Source of the DNA: Bacteroidota bacterium
GTDB taxonomy: Bacteria; Bacteroidota; Bacteroidia; JAHEXY01
DNA: 64,000 bases
Direction: 5' to 3'
NCBI GenBank assembly: GCA_023251875.1
Contig: JAHEXY010000007.1
Coordinates: 95,780-159,779 of the forward strand
The notes beneath the pieces were generated by a model. It searched no databases. It was not told where the DNA came from and saw only the letters and a program-made list of their open reading frames with translations. A program made the position numbers and the translations under genes. Below are positions 39,035 through 48,406 of this stretch, one piece after another. How positions within the stretch are numbered: position 1 is the stretch's first letter; every line of letters begins with the position of its first letter.

Positions 39035-39108
39035 TGGAGAATATCGGAGTCGAACCGATGACCTCTTGCATGCCATGCAAGCACTCTAGCCAGCTGAGCT
39101 AATCCCCC
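39035..39108 (-). tRNA. tRNA-Ala (anticodon GGC)
   Basis: Read on the minus strand, the sequence folds as a 74-nt tRNA: acceptor GGGGGAT/ATTCTCC, D arm TTAGCTCAGCTGGCTAGAG, anticodon stem CTTGC/GCAAG with loop ATGGCAT (anticodon GGC), and T arm ATCGG-TTCGACT-CCGAT. The discriminator base is A and CCA is not encoded. Confidence 0.95.
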
Positions 39109-39696
39109 ATTTATTTATACAAAAGTAGGAATAAATATATTGATTTTATCATTTAATCAAATTTACATTTCCAACATATCTATGCTGCTCTCCATATTTA
39201 TAGAAAAATAAGCATGATATTTTTTGCCTGTTTTTTGTTCCATTTAGAGGAACACCCTACCTAAAGATTGGCTTGGAGCTCCACAGATGGTTCGCAAAAA
39301 TAAGTTTTAATTATCAATCAAGAGCCACTCTATAAATTATATCCTACATTCAAGAAGTTTCTTTCTATTTAATACATTTAATTTCAATTTATTAACAACA
39401 TTAGTAATCGTTGTTTAAAGATTTTGTGGTAAGACAAAAGCTGAAAAAAATATTTTAATATAATCTCGCCATATTATAATTTAAGAACAGATGTTTCACA
39501 AAAAAATTATAGTATTTATGAACTGTTCTCATTGCAAAAGTGTTCAAAACATAACATTACTTTTCGAACAAAAAATAATATAATGTTTTGATTGGTAACC
39601 TTTTTAGTTTTTTTGCGTAACCAGCATTAATGTCAAATACAATTTTATGAAGCATTAGGAACACCATATTCACAGGCTTATTAACACACCCCCAAT
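39109..39696. other. 588-base AT-rich gap before the RHS block
   Basis: No gene is seen. It contains several GAAC/GTTC half-sites in pairs: AGAACAG (39484) with CTGTTCT (39523), and TGTTC (39541) with GAACA (39566). It also holds GGTAACC..TTTTAG (39594) and GTAACC (39617). These may be regulator sites for the RHS operon. No recombinase and no copy of the tRNA end is seen. Confidence 0.35.
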
Positions 39697-42600
39697 ATGC
39701 AGTACAAAAGAATTAAACAACATGTAAAAAAGAGCTTGGCAGTATTAATTGCTACTTCTATTTTAGCTCAGAGCCTCATGCCAATTAAATCCTATGCTTC
39801 TATACAACAAGCAGCTCAACCTGAATTTTCCAACTTTACTCCTGTTGATGCTGCTAATATGGTTGATCCATATACGGGAGATTTCTCATACAATCTGCCC
39901 ATATTAAATGTGCCGGGCCCCAATGGAAGCTCCTATCCAATTTCTCTTTCTTATAACAGCAACATTTCTGTTGAAGAAGAAGCTTCTTGGGTGGGTTACG
40001 GCTTTACGCTTAATGCCGGTGCCATTAACCGCCAAAAACAAGGCTTCCCTGATGATCACAAAGATGTAGAGGTTATTTATTATAACGAGGGCCCGGATGG
40101 TAATGACGATGGAACAGAGCCTGATGAAAGCCCTGTTGCAACTACTGCCAGTGTAGGTATTTCAGGAAGTTTATCACCTAGAATATTTTCCATACTTCCG
40201 GATTTACAGAAAATAGGAGAAATGGCAAACAATGCAATAGACGCTGCAGGAGATGAGGCAGTAAGCGCAACAATCGGACTATCTGCAAACCTTACATACT
40301 ATTCACCCAAAAATCAAATGACCTTTGATGTTACACCCTACTACACCTCTGTTTTAGGCACTAAAACAACTAATCATAAGCTAGAGGAAGGTGAGGAGCG
40401 TATTACGTATGAAAAAATACCGCCCATGGCGCTTGCCTTAAATATGGAAATGGCCGCAATACAAAGCTTTACTGATGATGAGTTAGATCCAAAAGGAAAA
40501 TCTAGTGCAGTTAAATTAAACAATCACATGATGGGTTTAGCAAAACAACAACTAAACGCATCTTTTTCTCAAAACAGCCGCTACCGTTCTTATTCTGTAA
40601 TGAACAATTCAATGCCATCCGTAGTTCCCAATTATTCTGCAACATCAACATCCTCTCGCTTTGGTTTATATGGTAGTTTTTCATGTGTGCCTGTTTCATT
40701 AGGGGCTACTCTTTTTGGAAGTGTTACTACCCAGCATTTTTCAACCATTACCAGAAAAACTTATGGCTATTTATATTCTTATGAAGGCTTGAATACCCCT
40801 ACTTCTAATCCAACAAATAATACTGCTGCTGAAGATCCAAAATATAATGTAATGGATTACTACATCGAAAAAAATGATCCCTTTAATAGACGCAATAATA
40901 CACTGCCCATTCCTTTTAGTGGAGCTGATAATTTTATTGTTAATGGACAAGGTGTTTCTGGTAGTATGCGACTTTATAGCAAAAAAATTGGTGAGTTCAG
41001 GCCTAATGCTGATGAAAGTATAACCACCATTAGTAATCATGAAGCACACGTTACACTTGGCCCTGATTTTGGTGCAGGTGTAGCCTATAGCGCTGATGAT
41101 TTTGTTGAAGCGTTTGGAGGAGGAGGTGATGATGTAGCCGGCTTAGTAGAAAGTGCCCATACCTTAAGTTCCAGTGCATGGGATGATAATGGCACGAATA
41201 ATAATTATGATTTTGAAAGTATTGAAACAAACCCCAATGCCTATTATTTTAGATTTAAAGGCGATATGGGTGGTTATTCTTCTTTTTCTGATGAAATAGG
41301 TACACCGCAAGCAGCATCTTTAATAAAGAATGGTAATGATAAAATAGACAGTATTTCTGCTGAAAAATATTATACTTCTGTAAATAATGGCGAAAATGTA
41401 GGAAGCTCTTCTTTTATTGGTTATAATTTTAATCGAGATATTATAGATCCGGATAAAAGCTACAAACGTTATTCACATAGAGATGATATAGAAACGCAAG
41501 CCGATAGAGACAGAGACCCTAAGCTGGCAGAAGCCATTGGTGAATTGGCAATTACAACCGCAAACGGTTCACAATATGTATATGCGTTGCCGGTATATAC
41601 CAACAATGAAAAAAATATTAATTATGATGTAAGCGGTGAAAATGCCAATGATATTGGTAAAATAGTTTACTTAAGTAGTACAACTGATTATACTAAAAAA
41701 ATAGGAACTGAATGTAATGTGCCTTATGCCTCTACTTATTTACTAACCGAAGTAAGAACCCCCGATTATGTTGATAGAACGATGAATGGCCCTAGCTCTG
41801 ACGATTTTGGTGGCTATACAAAATTTAAGTATGAAAAAGTTCACAATGCCTATCATTTCCACACTCCTTATACAGGGCTTTATTATAATCCCGGAAGTTT
41901 ATCTGACAAAATGGATGATATGGCCGGCTTTTCAAGTGGAGATAAAGAAATATATTATTTAAGCTCCATTGAAACTAAAACACATATTGCTGTTTTTGCT
42001 ACTGAAGATCGTGAAGATGGAATTGAAGCACCAAGTTATGTAGATGATCCTGATGCTTTACTTCGCACCACTACATTTGATACTGAAGCGGATAAATTAA
42101 AAAGATTAACAAGCATTACTTTATATGCAAAAGATGGAGATGCCCAAGGCGAAATGATTCAACGTGTTTATTTTGAATATGATTATTCCTTGATGCCCGG
42201 CCAACCCAATTCAATGGACGCAGATGGAAATTTAACAGGAAAACTAACACTTAAAAAAGTATGGTTTGAATATGCCAATGTGTATAACACAACTTACGCA
42301 CCTTACCAATTCGAATACCAATATCCAACAACAAATTATCCTTCAAAAGAAAAATATGAAAAAGACTCTGTTGATACTGATAATGATGGGAAATTTGATT
42401 CAGAACAATGGTTTAATGAAGGAAATATGTATAGTGCACTCAATAATTATGGAAATGGCCTTGAAGAAAATCCGGAATATGATACCGCCAGTGCTGATGC
42501 CTGGGGAAATTACAGAGAAAATGGTGAAGCCAGGGAAGCTGAATTAAAAAACTGGAATGACCAAACTCCTTCTGCCAGTTTTGATCCTGCAGCCTGGCAC

Positions 42601-45207
42601 CTAAAGCAAATTAAACTACCTACCGGTGCCGAAATTCATGTGCAGTATGAACAAGATGATTATCTCTTTGTACAAAATAGAAGGGCCATGAGCATGTGTA
42701 GCCTTAGTGATCCATCTGATTTAACTGATCAATATGATTCAGATGGTAACAGCCAATTCGATTCAAGAAAATACTATTTAAATCTTGCCGACATGGGCAT
42801 TTCAAGTACTACAAGTGCAGATGATAGCTTAGCAGTAACCAGCCTAATTGATTGGATGAACAAAGTTTTTGTTACAGGTTATAATGGAATAGCCAGACAA
42901 AAAATTTATTTTAAATACTATTATAATTGGAGCAATAGCAATAATTCTGATTACACAAGTGAACAAGAATTTAATGAGGACGGATCTTTTAATACAGGCA
43001 ATTGCCACAACGATTATATCACAGGTTATGTAAATGTTGCCGGAGTGGTTGGTGAAGATGTAAGTGGAGATGGAATTTACGACAGAGTTTTTATTTATAT
43101 AAATGATAGTGATGAAGATGATTCTCATACAGGCTTAGATACACCCGATGATGCTTGTTATGATTTTTCTCAAAATACCAAGGGCCTTTTAAGCAGCGAT
43201 TGTGAAAACTATAATGATATTAGTGCTGCAAGTGGGGCGGCATCAGCTGTTCAGAGCGCATTAGAAGATATTGGAATGTTGAATGATGCAGAAGCTTTCA
43301 TCATGACTTTATTTAATATTGATCTTACAGGTGGTTCTGCATCTACTTCTACAACCTATTTAAATTATGCGCATAGCTATTTACGAATTCCTGTACCTGA
43401 TCAATTTCCTAAAAAAGGTGGTGGCCTTCGCGTAAAACGTTTATTAAAATATGATGCAGGTATTGAAACCGGAGCCGATGCCGTATATGGTAATGAATAT
43501 GTGTATGAAAATTATAATAGTAATTCATCAGGAGTAGCATCAAATATTCCTTCCGGGATAAGAGAAGAAAATCCTTTGATTGGTTATTTTAGAAAGCAAG
43601 ATGAACAAAGTGATGAACAAAAATTAGCTGTTGGCGAAGACCACACCCAGTTCGAAGGCCCCATTGGAGAATATGTGTTGGCATCTCCATCTGTTGGTTA
43701 TGAAAGAGTAATTGTAAAAAATATTTATTCGGGCACAACTAACGATGGATTTAGTTCGCATGAATTTTTTACCACTAAAGATTATCCTTTTGATAAAAAA
43801 TATCCGATTTCTGATAATGCCACACTGGGAGGCGTTTCTTACTCAACAATCAATAAAAAAGAAGATGCTCCCAACCCTATGTTTGTTTTCTTGTATAATC
43901 ATATTTCGTATGATATGTGGGCCGCACAAGCATACCAGTTTATTATTACTAATAAAGATGGTATGCCACGCAAAATAGCCATGTATGATGGGGATTATGA
44001 TGCGTATAACGATATACAAAAAGTAACGGAATTGGCCAGTACATCCTATACTTATTTTGAACCCCTTGAAGAAATTCCGGTACTCAATAAATATACTACT
44101 TCTACAATGCCTCTTGGCCGCGAAACTGAAGTAGTAACTGAATCAAGAAAACTTTCTGATGTATTAAATACTTTTACCATTAGCCTTGAATTAACTTTTG
44201 GTGTTACCCCTGCCGGTGTTACAATTCCATGGATAATCCCTATGATTCAAATTACCAAAGACGAAGCGTATTTGAATACCCATGTAATTAACAGTACAAT
44301 TTTTTCACCAACTGTTACAAAAAGTATTACCACCTATAAAGATGGTACTTATAATACCCTTACCAATAAATATTTCGATCCCAATACGGGAACTCCTATT
44401 GTAAAAGAAACTTCGGGCATGTATGATCAACTTGTATTTAATGATAATGCAGCCCTTGATGGAAAATATACAGCTTATAGTTTTCCTGCATCTCAATATT
44501 ATGAAGGTACCGGACAAAAGGCCGGGCACGAAGGATACCGGATTAATAGTGATGGAATTTCTCTTGATAATGGCGGAAATGGTCCTTTCTTTAATGGAAA
44601 CAGTGATATTTCATATTTATATTTTGATGAAAGTGTTCAATGCTCATACCTTGATAAATTTACCATTGGTGATTTGATAAAACTAAGTTACGATGAAACG
44701 GAATATTTTTACTATGTGTCTGATTTTATAACAGGTGGTTGTATCGATGAAAATTGTCCAACATGGATTGAATTAACGCCAACTTCTTTTTATTCTTCGT
44801 GTAATTCTGTTATAACAGCTGTGCCTGTAAGTATTGAAATTATTCGATCAGGCAGAGCGAACCAACTCGATTTAATGCTTGGCAATATAACCAAGTTCGG
44901 TTCATTTACCATTCCCACTCTCTCTGACGAACAGGAAACCTATAAACAAGATTTAGTTGATTATTTAAATGCGGTAAAAGAAGGTTCTACCGAAGATGCG
45001 CCATCAACTATACAATCTATTTCTGCTATTGACCCGGAAACCAATACGTGTTCCTCTTGCAGTGGTTCTACTACTTCAGGTAGTGCCATTTCAAATACAA
45101 GCGTTACGCTTTCTAATACAGGAATTAATATATCTGGCAGCTCAACAACCAATACGGTTACAATGCCTTCAGGAACAAACACAACTTTTTCAACAACTCA
45201 TAAATAA
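39697..45207 (+). CDS. RHS-block protein A: SpvB-like front half of a split YD/RHS assembly
   Basis: This 1836-aa exported protein has a signal peptide (SLAVLIATSILAQSLMPIKSYA). Its N-terminal signature is FTPVDAANMVDPYTGDFSYN ... SYPISLSYNSNISVEEEASWVGYGFTLNAGAINR, the front of Bacteroidota RHS/Tc-like shell proteins, related to the SpvB part of TcB. The middle keeps FxYxxV- and YD-like strand repeats. It ends in a Ser/Thr/Asn-rich low-complexity tail after a CSSC motif (about 1775-1836), without a T9SS domain. Gene B follows after 31 bases. It likely forms part of a closed beta-shell with B and C. Confidence 0.75.
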   Translation: MQYKRIKQHVKKSLAVLIATSILAQSLMPIKSYASIQQAAQPEFSNFTPVDAANMVDPYTGDFSYNLPILNVPGPNGSSYPISLSYNSNISVEEEASWVGYGFTLNAGAINRQKQGFPDDHKDVEVIYYNEGPDGNDDGTEPDESPVATTASVGISGSLSPRIFSILPDLQKIGEMANNAIDAAGDEAVSATIGLSANLTYYSPKNQMTFDVTPYYTSVLGTKTTNHKLEEGEERITYEKIPPMALALNMEMAAIQSFTDDELDPKGKSSAVKLNNHMMGLAKQQLNASFSQNSRYRSYSVMNNSMPSVVPNYSATSTSSRFGLYGSFSCVPVSLGATLFGSVTTQHFSTITRKTYGYLYSYEGLNTPTSNPTNNTAAEDPKYNVMDYYIEKNDPFNRRNNTLPIPFSGADNFIVNGQGVSGSMRLYSKKIGEFRPNADESITTISNHEAHVTLGPDFGAGVAYSADDFVEAFGGGGDDVAGLVESAHTLSSSAWDDNGTNNNYDFESIETNPNAYYFRFKGDMGGYSSFSDEIGTPQAASLIKNGNDKIDSISAEKYYTSVNNGENVGSSSFIGYNFNRDIIDPDKSYKRYSHRDDIETQADRDRDPKLAEAIGELAITTANGSQYVYALPVYTNNEKNINYDVSGENANDIGKIVYLSSTTDYTKKIGTECNVPYASTYLLTEVRTPDYVDRTMNGPSSDDFGGYTKFKYEKVHNAYHFHTPYTGLYYNPGSLSDKMDDMAGFSSGDKEIYYLSSIETKTHIAVFATEDREDGIEAPSYVDDPDALLRTTTFDTEADKLKRLTSITLYAKDGDAQGEMIQRVYFEYDYSLMPGQPNSMDADGNLTGKLTLKKVWFEYANVYNTTYAPYQFEYQYPTTNYPSKEKYEKDSVDTDNDGKFDSEQWFNEGNMYSALNNYGNGLEENPEYDTASADAWGNYRENGEAREAELKNWNDQTPSASFDPAAWHLKQIKLPTGAEIHVQYEQDDYLFVQNRRAMSMCSLSDPSDLTDQYDSDGNSQFDSRKYYLNLADMGISSTTSADDSLAVTSLIDWMNKVFVTGYNGIARQKIYFKYYYNWSNSNNSDYTSEQEFNEDGSFNTGNCHNDYITGYVNVAGVVGEDVSGDGIYDRVFIYINDSDEDDSHTGLDTPDDACYDFSQNTKGLLSSDCENYNDISAASGAASAVQSALEDIGMLNDAEAFIMTLFNIDLTGGSASTSTTYLNYAHSYLRIPVPDQFPKKGGGLRVKRLLKYDAGIETGADAVYGNEYVYENYNSNSSGVASNIPSGIREENPLIGYFRKQDEQSDEQKLAVGEDHTQFEGPIGEYVLASPSVGYERVIVKNIYSGTTNDGFSSHEFFTTKDYPFDKKYPISDNATLGGVSYSTINKKEDAPNPMFVFLYNHISYDMWAAQAYQFIITNKDGMPRKIAMYDGDYDAYNDIQKVTELASTSYTYFEPLEEIPVLNKYTTSTMPLGRETEVVTESRKLSDVLNTFTISLELTFGVTPAGVTIPWIIPMIQITKDEAYLNTHVINSTIFSPTVTKSITTYKDGTYNTLTNKYFDPNTGTPIVKETSGMYDQLVFNDNAALDGKYTAYSFPASQYYEGTGQKAGHEGYRINSDGISLDNGGNGPFFNGNSDISYLYFDESVQCSYLDKFTIGDLIKLSYDETEYFYYVSDFITGGCIDENCPTWIELTPTSFYSSCNSVITAVPVSIEIIRSGRANQLDLMLGNITKFGSFTIPTLSDEQETYKQDLVDYLNAVKEGSTEDAPSTIQSISAIDPETNTCSSCSGSTTSGSAISNTSVTLSNTGINISGSSTTNTVTMPSGTNTTFSTTHK

Positions 45208-45238
45208 GTTAATACAATAATCCATCAATATAAAAACT

Positions 45239-48130
45239 ATGAAAACGCTATTCAACTCAAATTTTATTTCGAATGACTTTAAAAAGTACATTCTTCCCCC
45301 CTCTCCCTTGGGAGAGAGCCTGTCCCGAACTTGGTTCGGGAGCCGGGGTGAGGGCTTAAGTATATTTTTTCTGCTCGCGATAATAATTTTTCTACCCCTC
45401 TTTATACAAGCACAATTTTCTCAAAGTACAGGCACTGCAGTTTATACTAATCTGCCTTCTTCTGTTGCCGGCACTACAGGATTAAGAGTGTTGATTACTT
45501 ATCCAACAACAGCACGTTTTAGCGATTCAGGTGCTCCTCTTATTCTTTGCCTTGATGGCGGTTCCGAAGGCGATCAATTAAGTGCTTCTGATTTTGCCAA
45601 TGTAAGTTTAGAAAACTATGGTTTTATTAAAGTGCAATTTAATTATCCCGGTAGCGGAACAGGCAGCGATGTAAGCGGTGGAACATACGATCAACGTGGA
45701 CCAACTTCTCAACAGGCGATTTCGGATGTGTTAAATTTTATGATGGGAACTACAACGGATGTGAACGGACAAACCATCACTAATTTAATTGGTTCTATCA
45801 ATCCTGATTTTAGCAATATTGGTATTGTGGCAAATTCACAAGGTGGTAACATCGCTTTAATTACCATAGGTAGAAATCAAAATACATTAACAGTGCCTCA
45901 TTGGCTTGTAAATTGGGAGAGCCCACCGGCTGATCGTTTTTGCAATGCTGATATGGGCAGTATTTCCGATGGCGTAAACCCGGCTTGTGATGTGAATACA
46001 GGAACATTTGATTACAGTAAATTAAAATTTGCTGATAATGTTAATTCAGTTGCAGAAATATATCCCGAATTATTAGGTGGTTTTTATTTTGATGTGGATG
46101 GTAATGGATCTTACGATTTGGGATCAAATGGCACCTATGATGAAGGCGAAGATTTTGCAGTACGTGGTCGTTATTGGTCACAAACGATTGGTAACAATAC
46201 AAGCTATACGTCATGGTATTCTGAGCATATTATTGATTCTGCTGCTGCTAATGGCATTAGCGTACCTGCTTCTGCTACGCACATACCAACAGTTGATGAA
46301 GATTATGAATATTGGAAAGATCGTTCTGCCACTTATTGGTTTGATGAAATTGCCGCTTATCGCGATGATTTTCTTTTTACAGTTATTGCTACCGATCAAG
46401 ATCATATACAAGCTGCCAATACACATTTACATATCCAGTTGCAATATGATAGTTTAATTAATGGAGGAATTACTTTTGCCCGTGTTAATCCTGACAGTAA
46501 ATATGTGCAATATATAAATTCATCGTATTCTGATGCAGTAGATAATGCTGCTTTTGCTACCATAAACAACGATAACATAGCATCTTCTGTTGAACCTGAA
46601 AGTATAGATAATCAGGATTTACAAATAGCTGCTGCTTTAGAACTTGCAGACAGAAAACATTTTGGAAATTACGCTTATAATTTAGATGGTGTATTGGTTT
46701 CGGGTACTAGTGCTACTTCTTCTGTTCCTACTGCACATGCTGAAGGCGGTACATTACCAACTTCAGGTATAGATTATTCAGATGTTACCATTCCAACGAG
46801 TACAAGCAGCTCAACTTGTTTTTGGACTGACAATGATTACGTAACTACTTGCCGTGAAGAAATAGCAAGCTATCCTGATACCTACGAATTTTTTATTAAT
46901 TCTGAAACAGGAGAATTAATGTATGGCGATCCGGATAATCAGTGTTCAGCCAAAAAATTAGATTGCATTAAATTCTGTCCATGGAATACAATGGATAATG
47001 TAATTTCTGCAAGTGCGGTTACACTTACTAATGAGAATGATCAACTCCCTTCTTATATCTTGGATCAGTATGCTATTGCTTCTGATGAAAATAAATTTGA
47101 AGATGGAGAAATAGGTAAATGGCATGTAGCTGCAAGCTATGTATACAAAGATGAAATTTCTAATATATATGATGATGAAAATAGCATTTACCAGGCCGGT
47201 TTAATGATTGATTTTACTATGTTTAATTGGGAAAATACAGATGAGCTTGCTTATACCAAATGGATGAAGACAACAGATTTTAATTATTATTCTCCCAATG
47301 GGGCATTACTTCAGGAAACAAATATTTTAGGGGTAAGCAGTACTACAAAAGAAAATGACCAAAACCTTCCATACTTGGTAGCTTATAATGCATCTTATGA
47401 TGATGTGTTGTATGAAAGTTTTGAAAATCCTGAATCTAATGATCATTCTTCTTATTCATTTGACGAATTAAGTTTAAATGGCGAAGATTTTACTTGGGTA
47501 CTTAATGTATCTACTGTTTACGGCCAAGCCCACTCAGGAAAAAATTCTATTTCTGCCCAATATACATCAGGCACTACGCTTACCTTAGATATTGCCGAAG
47601 AAAAAAATGTAAGCAGTCAAATTGTTGATAATGGCCTTATCGTAAAATTTTGGATGAAGATTGAAAATGATACATGGCCAACTGTTAACCTTAAAACTCA
47701 AAAAGGCAGTTTTGAAAAAACGGTTCAGTTTACCGAGGTGGCACGAACAGGCGAATGGAAATTATTTCAGGCACAAACTACTTTTGCTACTGCAAATCCA
47801 TTAAGTGAAACAGAATCCGCTGATGATACATACAATGCACAAATTGAAATTGGCAATAGCAGTAGTAATCCTTTTCAGGTAACTTCTCCTGTAACACAAA
47901 ATATTTACATAGATGATGTACGCTTACAACCCGCTAATTCACAATTAATAGGTTATGTGTATGATCCGGCTACATTCAAATTACTAAGCCAATTTGACGA
48001 CCAGCATTTTGCATCCAATTACCAGTACAATCAAGAAGGTAAACTCATACGCATTATTCGTGAAACTGAAAGAGGTTTAAAAACAATAAAAGAAACGCAT
48101 TATAATATTCCTCTTCAAAGCAAAAATTAA
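45239..48130 (+). CDS. RHS-block protein B: alpha/beta-hydrolase fused to a middle RHS-shell segment
   Basis: This 963-aa exported protein has an alpha/beta-hydrolase domain in residues ~65-400, with nucleophile Ser200 in ANSQGG and a likely acid-His pair near D386/D388-H389 (ATDQDHIQ). Residues ~560-963 (WHVAASYVYKDEISN, WMKTTDFNYYSPNGALLQETNILG, YDDVLYESFENP, ... FDDQHFASNYQYNQEGKLIRIIRETERG) are the shell segment usually continuous with proteins like A. The signal core LSIFFLLAIIIFLPLF starts only at about residue 40, because residues 20-39 are encoded by an inserted palindromic repeat. The hydrolase substrate is unknown. Confidence 0.7.
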   Translation: MKTLFNSNFISNDFKKYILPPSPLGESLSRTWFGSRGEGLSIFFLLAIIIFLPLFIQAQFSQSTGTAVYTNLPSSVAGTTGLRVLITYPTTARFSDSGAPLILCLDGGSEGDQLSASDFANVSLENYGFIKVQFNYPGSGTGSDVSGGTYDQRGPTSQQAISDVLNFMMGTTTDVNGQTITNLIGSINPDFSNIGIVANSQGGNIALITIGRNQNTLTVPHWLVNWESPPADRFCNADMGSISDGVNPACDVNTGTFDYSKLKFADNVNSVAEIYPELLGGFYFDVDGNGSYDLGSNGTYDEGEDFAVRGRYWSQTIGNNTSYTSWYSEHIIDSAAANGISVPASATHIPTVDEDYEYWKDRSATYWFDEIAAYRDDFLFTVIATDQDHIQAANTHLHIQLQYDSLINGGITFARVNPDSKYVQYINSSYSDAVDNAAFATINNDNIASSVEPESIDNQDLQIAAALELADRKHFGNYAYNLDGVLVSGTSATSSVPTAHAEGGTLPTSGIDYSDVTIPTSTSSSTCFWTDNDYVTTCREEIASYPDTYEFFINSETGELMYGDPDNQCSAKKLDCIKFCPWNTMDNVISASAVTLTNENDQLPSYILDQYAIASDENKFEDGEIGKWHVAASYVYKDEISNIYDDENSIYQAGLMIDFTMFNWENTDELAYTKWMKTTDFNYYSPNGALLQETNILGVSSTTKENDQNLPYLVAYNASYDDVLYESFENPESNDHSSYSFDELSLNGEDFTWVLNVSTVYGQAHSGKNSISAQYTSGTTLTLDIAEEKNVSSQIVDNGLIVKFWMKIENDTWPTVNLKTQKGSFEKTVQFTEVARTGEWKLFQAQTTFATANPLSETESADDTYNAQIEIGNSSSNPFQVTSPVTQNIYIDDVRLQPANSQLIGYVYDPATFKLLSQFDDQHFASNYQYNQEGKLIRIIRETERGLKTIKETHYNIPLQSKN
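45296..45355 (+). repeat. CTCTCC/GGAGAG palindromic element in the signal-peptide region of gene B
   Basis: CCCCTCTCCCTTGGGAGAG is followed by a nested hairpin CCCGAAC-TTG-GTTCGGG and then CCGGGGTGAGGGC. The nested part splits the GGGGTGAGGG tail seen intact at 58924-58961. It encodes residues 20-39 of B in frame. Confidence 0.85.
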
Positions 48131-48136
48131 ACACCT

Positions 48137-48165
48137 GCCCCCTCTTCTTGGAGAGGGGTTAGGGC
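48137..48165 (+). repeat. CTCTTC/GGAGAG palindromic element after gene B
   Basis: CCCCTCTTCTTGGAGAGGGG followed by TTAGGGC lies 6 bases after the B stop and fits the same repeat family. Confidence 0.75.
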
Positions 48166-48178
48166 TATGTCATTTTTT

Positions 48179-48264
48179 AAGCCCGAAGGGCTTGAATTTG
48201 AATAACCTTCGATGCAATCGAAGGACGCAGAAATATAAATGAAGCCACAACCCAGAATGGGTTG
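48179..48264. repeat. Array of three triloop hairpins between genes B and C
   Basis: AAGCCC-GAA-GGGCTT (48179-48193), CCTTCGAT-GCA-ATCGAAGG (48206-48224) and CAACCCA-GAA-TGGGTTG (48248-48264) stand in a row with short spacers. All are perfect stems with 3-base loops. They may be REP-like elements and may also attenuate transcription between B and C. Confidence 0.75.
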
Positions 48265-48406
48265 AATTAATTTGTAGTTAATTGATAATAAATAAATTAG
48301 TGTTATTTATCCGAATAAATTTAAAAATAATAAAGGACAAACATATTAAAATATTTTTTTGAAAAATCTATAATCTGATAGCTTGAACTAAACAAATCCC
48401 AATAAA

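Noticed and set aside
39035..39108. tRNA-Ala as an attachment site of an integrated element
   Set aside because: No integrase and no direct repeat of the tRNA 3' end was found in the window, so integration at this tRNA is not shown.
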